In this document: in pieces, positions 10,533-20,064 of the stretch
How positions within the stretch are numbered: position 1 is the stretch's first letter
How the letters are laid out: each line of letters starts with the position of its first letter
Assembly: GCF_014203325.1 (NCBI RefSeq)
Contig: NZ_JACHIV010000001.1
Location: 4,713,501 to 4,777,500 of the forward strand
Origin: Saccharopolyspora gloriosae
GTDB taxonomy: Bacteria; Actinomycetota; Actinomycetes; Mycobacteriales; Pseudonocardiaceae
Direction of reading: 5' to 3'
Length of the DNA stretch: 64,000 nt
Notes under the pieces: model-generated
Databases searched by the model: none
Told to the model about the DNA's origin: nothing
The model's input: only the letters and a program-made list of their open reading frames with translations
Translations under genes and position numbers: made by a program

Positions 10533-11666
10533 ATGCGCACTCCCGTCACGATCATCGGCGCGGGGCTCGGCGGACTCGCACTGGCCCGCGTCCTGCACCT
10601 GCGCGGCATCCCGGTGGAAGTCCACGAGGCGGAGCCCTCGCCGACCGCGCGGTCGCAGGGCGGACTGCTCGACATCCACGAGCACGACGGGCAGCTCGCC
10701 CTCGAAGCGGCCGGGCTGATCGACGAGTTCCGCGCCCTCGTCCTGGAGGGCCACCAGGCGACGCGGTTCCTCCACCCGGACGGAACCGTCCTGCTCGACC
10801 TGCCCGACGACGGCACGGGCGGACGCCCCGAGGTGCACCGCGGCGAGCTGCGGCGGATGCTGCTCGACTCGCTGCCGACAGGCGCCGTCCGGTGGGGCCG
10901 CAAGGTCCGCGGCGCCCGCGCGCTCGGCGAGGGGCGCCACGAGGTGACCTTCGCCGACGGCACCACGATCACCACGAGCCTCCTGGTCGGCGCGGACGGC
11001 GCCTGGTCCCGGATCCGGCCGCTGCTGTCCGCCGACGTGCCCGAGTACCCCGGCCGGTCGTTCGTCGAGACCTACCTGTTCGACAGCGACGCCCGGCACC
11101 CCGCCACCGCGAAGGCCGTCGGTGGCGGATCGATGTTCGCGCTCGCACCGGGCAGCGGGATCCAGACCCACCGGGAGCGCAACGGCACCCTGCACACCTA
11201 CGTGGCGCTCACCGAACCGCAGGAGTGGTTCGCGGACATCGACTTCACCGACACCGCAGCGGCCACCGCGCGCCTCGCGCGGGAATTCGACGGCTGGGCG
11301 CCGGAACTCACCGCGCTGATCACCGACAGCGACACCCCGCCCGTGCTTCGGCCCCTGCACCACCTGCCGGTCGAGCACCGGTGGGAACGGGTGCCGGGCG
11401 TGACCCTGCTCGGCGACGCCGCCCACCTCTGCGTCCCGAACGGCGAAGGCGCCAACCTCGCCCTGCACGACGGCGCCGAGCTCGGCAAGGCCATCGCCGC
11501 GCACCCCGACGACGTCGAAACCGCGCTCGCCGAGCACGAGCGGGCGATGTTCGCCCGCAGCGCCGAAGCCGCCGCCGACGGCGACCGGCTCCACGAGCTC
11601 ATGTTCGGCGCGGGCGCGCCCCACGACCTGGTAGCGGAATTCGCCGCCCACGCTCGGACTCCGTGA
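10533..11666 (+). CDS. FAD-dependent monooxygenase (TetX/PHBH-like)
   Basis: Class A flavoprotein monooxygenase of 377 residues, preceded by GAAGGAG. The FAD-binding motif GAGLGG is at residues 9-14, with the GxGxxG-fold acidic residue in VEVHEAE. The middle DG motif reads LLVGADGAWSRIRP. The second FAD motif LLGDAAHLCVPNGEGANLAL has Asp295 contacting the ribityl chain. The PNGEGANLAL form resembles the TetX/rifampicin-monooxygenase branch, which inactivates antibiotics by hydroxylation; this specificity is only a guess. Cytoplasmic, NAD(P)H and O2 dependent. The upstream MarR gene is its likely regulator. Confidence 0.88.
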   Translation: MRTPVTIIGAGLGGLALARVLHLRGIPVEVHEAEPSPTARSQGGLLDIHEHDGQLALEAAGLIDEFRALVLEGHQATRFLHPDGTVLLDLPDDGTGGRPEVHRGELRRMLLDSLPTGAVRWGRKVRGARALGEGRHEVTFADGTTITTSLLVGADGAWSRIRPLLSADVPEYPGRSFVETYLFDSDARHPATAKAVGGGSMFALAPGSGIQTHRERNGTLHTYVALTEPQEWFADIDFTDTAAATARLAREFDGWAPELTALITDSDTPPVLRPLHHLPVEHRWERVPGVTLLGDAAHLCVPNGEGANLALHDGAELGKAIAAHPDDVETALAEHERAMFARSAEAAADGDRLHELMFGAGAPHDLVAEFAAHARTP

Positions 11667-11701
11667 ACGCCCGCCCGGTGCGCGTGACGGACAATGCGGG
11701 G

Positions 11702-12067
11702 ATGGATCTCAGCGTGGACCCCGATTCCGGGGTGAGCCCGTTCGAACAGGTGCGGTCCGGGATCGCGGAGCGGATCAACTCCGGTGCGCTGCCGGTGGGC
11801 GCGAAGCTGCCGACCGTGCGGGGGCTGGCGGCGGAGGTGGGCATCGCCGCGAACACGGCCGCGAAGGCGTACCGCGAGCTGGAGCAGGCCGGGCTCATCG
11901 AGACCCGCGGGCGCGCGGGCACCTTCGTCAGCGCCGCCGGGGACCGCAGCGCCCAGCGCGCCGCCGACGCCGCCGCGGACTACGCCCGCACCACCCACGA
12001 CCTCGGCATCCCGCCGCAGGAAGCGCTGGCGCTGGCCCGCGCCGCGCTGGGTTTGCCGCAGAGCTGA
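11702..12067 (+). CDS. GntR-family regulator, short YtrA-like type
   Basis: 121-residue transcription factor. Its N-terminal winged helix reads PFEQVRSGIAERINSGALPVGAKLPTVRGLAAEVGIAANT, followed by AYRELEQAGLIETRGRAGTFV, the full GntR DNA-binding signature. The C-terminal part is only about 45 residues, too short for a FadR or UTRA ligand domain, which places it in the YtrA subfamily. Those usually regulate ABC transporters, but none is adjacent here. The ATG at 11702 was chosen because the upstream frame is the shadow of the monooxygenase gene. The target is unknown; autoregulation is likely. Confidence 0.85.
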   Translation: MDLSVDPDSGVSPFEQVRSGIAERINSGALPVGAKLPTVRGLAAEVGIAANTAAKAYRELEQAGLIETRGRAGTFVSAAGDRSAQRAADAAADYARTTHDLGIPPQEALALARAALGLPQS

Positions 12068-12187
12068 CTCCGCCCCGGCGGGGCCGGACCGGCACCGGCA
12101 CGAGGTGCCCCGATCGCGGCTCGGGGCGGTCGGCGTGGTGAGGCGGGACTCGTTGCCACCTCCCACCGGGCATGAGACGTTGGAATC

Positions 12188-12218
12188 GAGCCCGACGACG
12201 TGGCTCCCGGACGAGGGG
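12188..12218 (+). promoter_or_regulatory. Two ACGA-loop segments upstream of the SMR gene (possible guanidine-II-like leader)
   Basis: GAGCC-CG-ACGA-CG-T-GGCTC (12188-12206) forms a hairpin with an ACGA tetraloop and one bulged T. A second ACGA at 12211-12214 is flanked by CCC and GGG. Guanidine-II (mini-ykkC) riboswitches consist of two ACGR-loop hairpins in front of gdx-type SMR genes. The first hairpin fits, but the second has no closing GC pairs next to the loop, so the match is incomplete. Confidence 0.25.
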
Positions 12219-12261
12219 TGCCGTACCCGGTGTGCGACAAGACGGCCCGGAGGAGTCCGTG

Positions 12262-12576
12262 ATGTCGTGGATCGTTCTCGTGCTGTCCGGTGTGCTCGAA
12301 GCCGTCTGGGCGACGGCGCTGGGCAAATCCGAAGGCCTCAGCAGGCTCGGCCCGTCGGTGGTCTTCTTCGCCGCGTTGGCCGCGAGCATGGCGGGCCTCG
12401 CCTACGCCATGCGCGATCTCCCCGTCGGCACGTCCTACGCGGTGTGGGTGGGCATCGGCGCGGTGCTCACCGTCACCTACGCGATGGCCACCGGGGACGA
12501 ATCGGTCTCCGCGCTCAAGGTCCTGTTCCTCGCGGCCATCGTCGGCGGCGTCATCGGCCTCAAGCTCCTCCACTGA
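12262..12576 (+). CDS. Small multidrug resistance (SMR) protein, SugE/Gdx type
   Basis: 104-residue four-helix inner-membrane antiporter subunit working as a dual-topology dimer. The start MSWIVLVLSG at 12262 is preceded by GGAGGAG; an upstream in-frame extension is basic and non-membrane and was discarded. The conserved glutamate is Glu13 in SGVLEAVWA. The LPVGTSYAVWVGIGAV segment is the hallmark of the SugE/Gdx branch, which exports guanidinium, as opposed to EmrE-like drug pumps. The C-terminal helix ends VIGLKLLH. Export of guanidinium or small quaternary ammonium ions is inferred from subfamily resemblance. Confidence 0.9.
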   Translation: MSWIVLVLSGVLEAVWATALGKSEGLSRLGPSVVFFAALAASMAGLAYAMRDLPVGTSYAVWVGIGAVLTVTYAMATGDESVSALKVLFLAAIVGGVIGLKLLH

Positions 12577-12627
12577 GCCCCGGCACTGCCGGATGCGGCG
12601 CCGGGCAACCCGTCCTGGGAGGACTTC

Positions 12628-13476
12628 TCAGAGCCGCGCGACGAGGTCGCGCAGCGGGTCGGCGAGGTCGGGGTGGTCGCCCATGTCGACGCGGTGCAGG
12701 GCGCGGGACGCGACGTAGCGCAGCGCGGTGCGGCCCTCGCCGGTGTCGAGCACGTCGGCGAACGTCTCGCGCACCTTCGCCGCGACCGGCGGGACGAGCA
12801 GGCTGTAGCAGTACAGCGAGGCCGCGTCCGTGCCCGCCGGGCCGCGCCCCCACAGCTCCCAGTCGAGCAGGCCGAAGCGCGGGCGCACCAGGTTCGCCCA
12901 GTGCAGGTCGCCGTGCACCGTGTCCCAGTGCTCGATGTCCAGGTCGTGGCCGAGCTTGTCCCGCACGGCCCGCTGGATGTCCGGTTCGTCGTTGCGCAGC
13001 CGCAGCGTCGGCACCACCCGGATCGTGTCCAGCGCGGTGCGCAGCTCGGCCCACCAGTCGTCGGAGAGGTCCGGTTCCTCGCGCAGCACGTCGGTGTCCG
13101 AGCAGCGCTGCCCCGGTACGAAGGTCATGAGTTCGGCGCGCTGCCGCCGCGTCTCCGCGAGTTCCCACTCCACCAGGCCGAGCACCCGCGGCTTGCGCAC
13201 GCCGGTGATCGCGTTGGAGTCGGCGTTGCCGGTCCACCAGTCCCCTTCGGCCCACTGGATCTCCTCCGACACGACGCGCAGCCAGCGCGGCCCGTCGGGG
13301 CTGAGCACGGCCGCGCCGATGGAGCGCTGCCGCCACCCGAGCACCGGATCGCCGACCACGCGCACCGCGAAGTGCTCGGCCGCCCGGTCCAGGTTCTGCC
13401 GCATCCACGCGGCGAACATCTCGTCGGCTTCCTCGTTCGGAATCTCGTTCGGTGCCACCACCCGATCATGTGCCAT
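12628..13476 (-). CDS. Aminoglycoside phosphotransferase-fold (APH) kinase-like protein
   Basis: 282 residues with the APH/choline kinase fold. The catalytic loop VHGDLHWANL begins with His188 and has Asp190 as presumptive base. The metal-binding LLDWELWGRGPAGTD segment follows. The N-terminal nucleotide-binding lobe is less conserved. Such proteins phosphorylate hydroxylated small molecules or antibiotics; the substrate here is unknown. The ATG at 13476 lies inside the end of the upstream gene (11-base overlap), so the two are cotranscribed. Homologues are widespread in actinobacteria and often annotated only as phosphotransferase family members. Confidence 0.8.
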   Translation of the reverse strand: MAHDRVVAPNEIPNEEADEMFAAWMRQNLDRAAEHFAVRVVGDPVLGWRQRSIGAAVLSPDGPRWLRVVSEEIQWAEGDWWTGNADSNAITGVRKPRVLGLVEWELAETRRQRAELMTFVPGQRCSDTDVLREEPDLSDDWWAELRTALDTIRVVPTLRLRNDEPDIQRAVRDKLGHDLDIEHWDTVHGDLHWANLVRPRFGLLDWELWGRGPAGTDAASLYCYSLLVPPVAAKVRETFADVLDTGEGRTALRYVASRALHRVDMGDHPDLADPLRDLVARL

Positions 13477-13801
13477 CGGGTCGCGGCCCGCTCATCTCGG
13501 TCCCGGTTTCACCGTCCTCCGGAGTGGCCTTCGCCGGATCCACCCAGACCAGCCGGGGCCGGATGTGCGCACCGAAGCAGAAGTCCACTATGGACTTCTC
13601 GGCGGTCGCCGCGCTGCGGCGCACTCCCCGTTCGACCGAGACCACCTCGACCCGATCCGGCAGAGCCATCCCCCACGCGGCCACGCGCCCGTCCACTCGG
13701 CACCCGTACTCCTGGACGACGGCGAACAACCGGGGAGCGGAATCGGCCACGACGCCGGCCATGATCTCCACGAACTGCTCCTCGTCGCACAGCGGCGGCA
13801 T
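13466..13801 (-). CDS. Hypothetical protein, conserved in actinobacteria
   Basis: About 111 residues from the ATG at 13801. The sequence runs MPPLCDEEQFVEIMAGVVA, then RLFAVVQEYGCRVDGRVAAWGMA and a basic C-terminus with AHIRPRLVWVDPAKATPE. It looks like a small soluble alpha/beta protein. I recognise the style from Pseudonocardiaceae genomes but know no function. The frame is open upstream to 14044, but that part reads as low-complexity shadow and overlaps a DUF397 gene; no clear ribosome site decides the start. The stop overlaps the start of the phosphotransferase-like gene, implying coupled translation. Confidence 0.6.
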   Translation of the reverse strand: MPPLCDEEQFVEIMAGVVADSAPRLFAVVQEYGCRVDGRVAAWGMALPDRVEVVSVERGVRRSAATAEKSIVDFCFGAHIRPRLVWVDPAKATPEDGETGTEMSGPRPDGT

Positions 13802-13867
13802 CCCGGTGGGGTCGTTGACGAACTCGTCCAGCGGATGCCCTTCTTCGACCCGGTCGTCGCGTCGTGG

Positions 13868-13963
13868 ATGTGCACCATGCGGTTCGGAGCGCTTGCTGAA
13901 ATCGCGCTCTCCCAAGGCGACTCCAACGATGCGATCATGAAGGCGCTCAGCAATTACGGGTGA
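13868..13963 (+). pseudogene. Possible remnant of an Scr1-type regulator C-terminus
   Basis: Directly upstream of the DUF397 gene, one plus-strand frame ends in FGALAEIALSQGDSNDAIMKAL before its stop at 13963. This resembles the ALSxxES-type tail of DUF5753/Scr1 regulators such as the intact one ending at 28225. No helix-turn-helix or full DUF5753 domain precedes it. If real, it is a decayed partner of the DUF397 gene; the segment is short and the call is tentative. Confidence 0.3.
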
Positions 13964-13982
13964 TCGCACGAAGGAGCCGACC

Positions 13983-14207
13983 ATGCGGGTGGATCCGTTG
14001 GAGAACACCGAGTGGCGGAAGAGCAGCTTTTCCGGCGGTAGCAACGGCGGCGGCGGTCAGTGCGTGGAGGCTGCCGCGCTGGCCGATGGGCGGGTCGCGG
14101 TGCGCAACAGCAAGCGTCCCGAGGACGGCGCCGTGCTGTTCACCCGCGCGGAGATGCTCGCGTGGGTGCAGGGGATCAAGGCCGGGGAGTTCGACGACCT
14201 CACCTGA
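13983..14207 (+). CDS. DUF397 domain protein
   Basis: 74 residues with the DUF397 signature WRKSSFSGGSNGGGGQCVEAA near the N-terminus and VRNSKRPEDGAVLFTRAEMLAWVQGIKAGEFD at the C-terminus. A good ribosome site, GAAGGAG, precedes the ATG. DUF397 proteins usually sit immediately after an Scr1-type XRE regulator and are thought to antagonise it, as with the BldB/WhiJ-like pairs of Streptomyces. Here no intact regulator is adjacent, only a possible remnant upstream, so this copy is effectively an orphan. Confidence 0.85.
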   Translation: MRVDPLENTEWRKSSFSGGSNGGGGQCVEAAALADGRVAVRNSKRPEDGAVLFTRAEMLAWVQGIKAGEFDDLT

Positions 14208-14220
14208 GGGAGGCCGGGCC

Positions 14221-14916
14221 TCAGCCGGCGAGCCCGCGCATCGTGGCGATCTCGTCGGTCTGGGTGACCAGGACGTCCTGGGCCATCTCGTGCAGCCGCT
14301 CGTCGCGGCCGGTGGCGAGCACGTCGGTGGCCATCGCGACCGCGCCCTCGTGGTGCGCGGTCATCAGCCGGAGGAAGAGGCGGTCGAACTCCGCTCCCCC
14401 GGACGCTTCCAGCGCCGCGAGCTGCTCGGGCGTCGCCATGCCCGGCATCTCGGCTCCGTGACCTGAGTGCCCGTGCCCGGAGTGCCCCTCGTGCCCCGAG
14501 CCCTGCGCGTTCTCCGGCAGGTCGTGGGTGGCGAGCCAGCCGCGCATGGCGCCGATCTCGGCCGGTTGCGCGGCGCCGATGCGCGCCGCGAGCGAGCGCA
14601 CGCTCGGATTCGCGGCCCTGGTCTCGGCCAGGTCCGTCATCAGCACGGCCTGCTCGTGGTGCACGATCATCATCCGCACGTAGTCCGCTTCGGCCTGCAC
14701 CGGTTCAGCGCTCGCGAGGCGGTCGCGGTCCAGCGACGGCACGACCGACGGCTCGTCACCGGGCTTGCCGGGCAGGACCACGGGAGCACCGGCCGGTTCC
14801 TCCGGCGCGGCACCCGGTTCGCCCGTGCACCCAGCCGCCACCAGCAGCGCAGCGACGCAGCAGCCCACCGCGCCCCACCCGGCACGACCTGCCGCGACAC
14901 GTCCGAACACCGGCAT
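14221..14916 (-). CDS. DUF305 lipoprotein
   Basis: Exported lipoprotein of 231 residues from the ATG at 14916, which has GGGGGAGA upstream; the frame also reaches a GTG at 14946. The signal peptide ends in a lipobox LLVAAGC with Cys30 as lipid anchor. Two ferritin-like DUF305 halves follow, each with the HHE motif (MMIVHHEQAVLMTDLA and LMTAHHEGAVAMATDV), separated by a His/Gly-rich linker (GHEGHSGHGHSGHG). These features suggest copper or other metal binding outside the membrane. It is divergent from an LVIVD-repeat secreted protein, a frequent neighbour in actinobacteria. Confidence 0.9.
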   Translation of the reverse strand: MPVFGRVAAGRAGWGAVGCCVAALLVAAGCTGEPGAAPEEPAGAPVVLPGKPGDEPSVVPSLDRDRLASAEPVQAEADYVRMMIVHHEQAVLMTDLAETRAANPSVRSLAARIGAAQPAEIGAMRGWLATHDLPENAQGSGHEGHSGHGHSGHGAEMPGMATPEQLAALEASGGAEFDRLFLRLMTAHHEGAVAMATDVLATGRDERLHEMAQDVLVTQTDEIATMRGLAG

Positions 14917-15085
14917 TTCTCCCCCGAACTCTCCTCGACCCGGCACCGAGCAGGGATTTCACATGCTGAAACAACCACTCGGACTATTGGGTCAACCATC
15001 CGTGGCCAAGATACTGATCGGAAGCGGTCGGGGTAACCGCTGTTCGACGACGGTCGGTGATCGGCCGGACAAATGGGGTGATGGC

Positions 15086-16534
<1,449 letters not shown>

Positions 16535-16542
16535 GCCGAGCA

Positions 16543-16584
16543 GCGATTCGGCCCCGCTCGTCCTGACGAGCGGGGCCGAATCGC
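16543..16584 (+). terminator. Strong bidirectional terminator
   Basis: A perfect 20-bp inverted repeat (arms 16543-16562 and 16565-16584, beginning GCGATTCGGCC) with a 2-base centre. It lies between the convergent LVIVD gene and the GGDEF/EAL gene and can serve both. Confidence 0.9.
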
Positions 16585-16609
16585 GTTCACGGCAACGGGA
16601 TGGGCGAGC

Positions 16610-18760
16610 TCAGTCGGGCTCGTGGGGTGGTTGGGCGGCGCCGAACTTCCGCAGCAATGCCTGCGCGTCCCACGCGGTCACCGGATCGCCGTACAGCGGG
16701 CCCACGGCGAAGTCGCAGCCCGCCTCGGCCCAATGGCGCTGCTGCTTCTCGTCGGCCACGTCCCCGGTGCAGATCTTCACGCCGCTGTCGTGCATCAACG
16801 GCAACAGCTGCCGCACCGCGCGCACCGCCGGATCGTTCTGGTCGTCGCAGCCGTGCACCATCTCGACCAGTTCGTCGGCCAAGCGCACGCCTTCCACGGG
16901 GATGCGGCGCAGCGCCCGCAGTTCCGGCGCGGAACCGGAGAAGCTGTGCAGCAGCGTGCGCACGCCCAGCGTCCGCAGCACGCGGATGTTCTCCAGCAGC
17001 TCCTCGGAGGCATTCATGATCACGCCGGTCGGCATCGCCAGGTGCATCCAGCTCGCGTCGAGGTCGCCGTCGTCGAGGACCGACCGCACCAACGCCACCA
17101 GATCCGGGTCGCGGACCTGGTTCTCGCTCAGCTCCACCAGGAAGCACGTCCTGAAACCGGCGCGGTGCCACGTGCCGACCTGCTCCCACGCGACGCGCAA
17201 CATCCAGTCCCGCAACGACAACGTCACGCCGGAGCGTTCGGCGAGTTCCAGGCATTCGCCGTGCCCGAGCACCCCGTGCCCCGGCGGGCTCCACCGCAGC
17301 TGGGCCTCGACGCAGATGAGGTCGCCGGTGTTCAGGCCCACCGTGGGCCGGTAGCAGACCTCGAATTCGCCGAGCTCCAGCGCGCCCGGCATGATCGCCG
17401 CCAGCTGCGCCTCGGTCCGCTCGTCCGGGGCCAGGTCCGGGTCGAACAGCTCCCACTGCCGCGCCCCGGCGATCTCCGCCCGGCGCAGCGCCACGTCCGC
17501 GGCCCACATCATGTTCGTCGGGTCTCCCTCGGAGACCGGGCGGCGCACCACGCCGATGCTCGCCGAGGTCGCGATGCCGTGCCTGCCGACGTAGATCGGT
17601 TCGGACAGCTCCTCGTTGATGAGCGCGGCGAACTCCGGGATGGCGGGCGTGTGCGGGGATTCGCTGATCAGGATGGCGAATTCGGTGCCGCCGAAGCGGG
17701 CGACGAGCGCTTCCTCGTTCTCCACCAGCTGTTCCAGCCGGTGCGCGACGGCGCGGATCACCTTGTCCCCGGTTTCGTAACCCAGCCCGTCGTTGATCAG
17801 CTCGAAGCCGTCCAGGCCCAGGTGGTAGAGGGTGAGCATGCCGTCCGGCGGGAAGTTGCCCTGCGCGGCCTCCAGCCGGGTCCGGAAGTACTGCCGGTTC
17901 GCCAGGCCCGTCATCGCGTCGTGCAGCGCCTGGTACTGGATGCGTTCCTGCAGCAGGTAGAGGTCGCTGATGTCCTCGACCATCGTGACGATGTGCTTCG
18001 GTTCCCCCTCCGCACCGCGCAGGAGCGACACCGCCAGGTACGTCCAGGCCTGCTCGCCGTCGGCGCGCAGCAGCCTGCGCCGCTCCCGGAGCCGCTGCCC
18101 CGGGCCGCCTTCGGCGAGCTCGGCGTAGGCGGCGTTGAGGTACGCGGCCTCCTCCGGGTGGAACAGGTCGTGGATCGCCATCGTCAGCAGGTCGTCCTCG
18201 CGGTGCCGGAGGATCTCGGCCAACGCAGGATTGACCTCCATGAACCGGCCGTCGAGGTCGCAGATGGCGACGCCGATGGGCGTGCTGGTGAAGACTTCGC
18301 GGAACCGGGCGTCGCTGGCCTTGAGCTCGCGGTCCGCGCGCATCAGCGCCTGCGTGGTGGTGCGTTCGGCGCGTTCCCGGTCGGCGGCCGAGTAGGCCGC
18401 GGCGATCGAGGTGAGCAGTTGCAGCAGGTGCCCGACCGCGCCCACTCCGGACTCGCCGACGACGCAGTCCCGGATGAGTTCCAGCGTGCACGGCAGGCTG
18501 CGATCACCGGTGGCGTGCAGCTCGACCAGCCGCTCCCCCACGATGCGGCCGGATTCCTCCGCCCGTTCGGGGTCCTGCAGCGCCTCGGCGAGCTCGTCGA
18601 CGAGCTTCGCCAGCTCGTGCTCCAGTTCCGCGTCCGACAAGCGGATCTCCGGGGAACACTCGGTGAGGCGCTGCGCCCACCGCAGGACCAGCGTCGCGCG
18701 CCACCCGGTTCGTTCCGGCAGCGGCCCGGCCCCGTTCCCCGCGTCGAGGGGGTCACCCAT
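16610..18760 (-). CDS. PAS-GGDEF-EAL protein with degenerate catalytic motifs
   Basis: 716-residue cytosolic protein. A helical N-terminal region (about 1-140) is followed by a PAS domain (about 150-270, DARFREVFTSTPIGVAI), a GGDEF domain (about 285-440, starting DAMTGLANR) and an EAL domain (about 455-700). The cyclase signature is GGTEF, with Thr replacing the metal-binding Asp/Glu. The EAL motif is EAQ, the DDFG loop is HSFSG, and the GVE and QG positions are also altered. It therefore probably neither makes nor cleaves cyclic di-GMP and may act as a sensor or scaffold. No membrane segments are visible. Architecture is certain; loss of activity is inferred. Confidence 0.88.
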   Translation of the reverse strand: MGDPLDAGNGAGPLPERTGWRATLVLRWAQRLTECSPEIRLSDAELEHELAKLVDELAEALQDPERAEESGRIVGERLVELHATGDRSLPCTLELIRDCVVGESGVGAVGHLLQLLTSIAAAYSAADRERAERTTTQALMRADRELKASDARFREVFTSTPIGVAICDLDGRFMEVNPALAEILRHREDDLLTMAIHDLFHPEEAAYLNAAYAELAEGGPGQRLRERRRLLRADGEQAWTYLAVSLLRGAEGEPKHIVTMVEDISDLYLLQERIQYQALHDAMTGLANRQYFRTRLEAAQGNFPPDGMLTLYHLGLDGFELINDGLGYETGDKVIRAVAHRLEQLVENEEALVARFGGTEFAILISESPHTPAIPEFAALINEELSEPIYVGRHGIATSASIGVVRRPVSEGDPTNMMWAADVALRRAEIAGARQWELFDPDLAPDERTEAQLAAIMPGALELGEFEVCYRPTVGLNTGDLICVEAQLRWSPPGHGVLGHGECLELAERSGVTLSLRDWMLRVAWEQVGTWHRAGFRTCFLVELSENQVRDPDLVALVRSVLDDGDLDASWMHLAMPTGVIMNASEELLENIRVLRTLGVRTLLHSFSGSAPELRALRRIPVEGVRLADELVEMVHGCDDQNDPAVRAVRQLLPLMHDSGVKICTGDVADEKQQRHWAEAGCDFAVGPLYGDPVTAWDAQALLRKFGAAQPPHEPD

Positions 18761-19020
18761 GCTCAGTTCACCTGTCCGTCGACCACACCGGCGGACCTAG
18801 CGCCGGCCCAGGTGAGATGACCGGCCACCAGGAGGCGGACGTCGCGCCCGGAGGCTGCCCGGCCTCCGGGTTCGTCGCACCACGTTGGTCCCCGAACGTC
18901 TCCCCGTATTCGCAAGACTACTGGGTGATGTCCAGTACGCGGAGCACCGTCCACTCGTCTCATCCGACCACCACCCGTGCCACGTTCGTGATCATCATCC
19001 CTCGGACGATGGCTTTTCGA

Positions 19021-19932
19021 TCACTGGGCTTGCTCCAACGCCGTGCCCTCCGGGACGAGGTCGTCGAGTTCGGCCACGTCCGTGTCCGTCAACTCCACCC
19101 GATCGGCCGAAGAGTTCACTTCCAGGTGCTCGATCGACGAGGTTCCGGGGATCAGCAGCAGGTTCGGCGACCGGTGCAGCAGCCAGGCCAGTGACACCTG
19201 AGCGGGCGTGGCGCCGCGACGCTGCGCGATCGTGCGCACGACCTGGTCGCCGCGCACCCTGCTGTCGGCGACGAACGCCGAACCGAGCGGGAAGAACGGC
19301 ACGAACGGCACGCCCAGCTCCGCGGTCCGGTCCAGCAGCGCCGCCGCGGTTCGGTCGAAGACGTTGTAGGCGTTCTGCACCGACGCGATCGGCGTGACCG
19401 CCTGGGCCTGCTCGAACTGCTCCGGCGTCACGTTCGACAGGCCGATGCCGCGCAGCAGGCCTTCCTCGCGCAGCTCGACGAGGGCGCCGAGCTGGTCCTG
19501 CAAGGTGATCCCCGGCCGGTCGACGGTGTGGCGCAGGTACACCACGTCGAGGGTTTCCAGGTGCAGGCGGCGCAGGTTGTCGTGCACCTGGGACTTCAGG
19601 GCGTCCGGGTGCCCCAGCGGCGGGAAACCGCCGTGCTGATCGCGGTAGGCGCCGACCTTGGTGGCCAGGACGAGGCCGTCCGGATAGGGCCGCAGGGCCT
19701 TCGCGATGAGCTCGTTGACCACCCACGGGCCGTAGAAGTCGGAGGTGTCGATGTGGTCGATGCCCAGCTCCACCGCGCGGCGCAGCACCGCCTCGGCGCG
19801 CGCCGGGTCGGCGGGCGGACCGAGGACGCCGGGGCCGGCCAGCTGCATGGCGCCGAATCCGATGCGGTGCACCGGGCGGACACCGGGGAGGTCGAGAACG
19901 TTCGTCGTCGTCACCCGGTGATGCTGCGTCAC
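19021..19932 (-). CDS. Aldo/keto reductase
   Basis: 303-residue NADPH-dependent oxidoreductase with a TIM-barrel fold. The catalytic tetrad is visible: Asp62 and Tyr67 in HIDTSDFYG, Lys92 in LATKVG and His135 in VVYLRHTVDRP. The C-terminal cofactor segment IPGTSSIEHLEVN matches the NADPH phosphate-binding loop. Substrate cannot be assigned; similar proteins are often called oxidoreductases of the YajO/Tas-like group. It stands alone between the GGDEF/EAL gene and the M50 peptidase gene, both on the same strand but separated by more than 100 bases. Confidence 0.9.
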   Translation of the reverse strand: MTQHHRVTTTNVLDLPGVRPVHRIGFGAMQLAGPGVLGPPADPARAEAVLRRAVELGIDHIDTSDFYGPWVVNELIAKALRPYPDGLVLATKVGAYRDQHGGFPPLGHPDALKSQVHDNLRRLHLETLDVVYLRHTVDRPGITLQDQLGALVELREEGLLRGIGLSNVTPEQFEQAQAVTPIASVQNAYNVFDRTAAALLDRTAELGVPFVPFFPLGSAFVADSRVRGDQVVRTIAQRRGATPAQVSLAWLLHRSPNLLLIPGTSSIEHLEVNSSADRVELTDTDVAELDDLVPEGTALEQAQ

Positions 19933-20064
19933 GGGACCGGTTCAGGGCAAGGCTCTCCCGGGGAGGCCACTGTGGACTTCCGGGCGGCATCACTGCTCGT
20001 CACAGGTCTGGTCCACTGGTGCGGCATCTGCCCGCCCGGTCCCGGCCGCGAGCGGATCCGCTGG

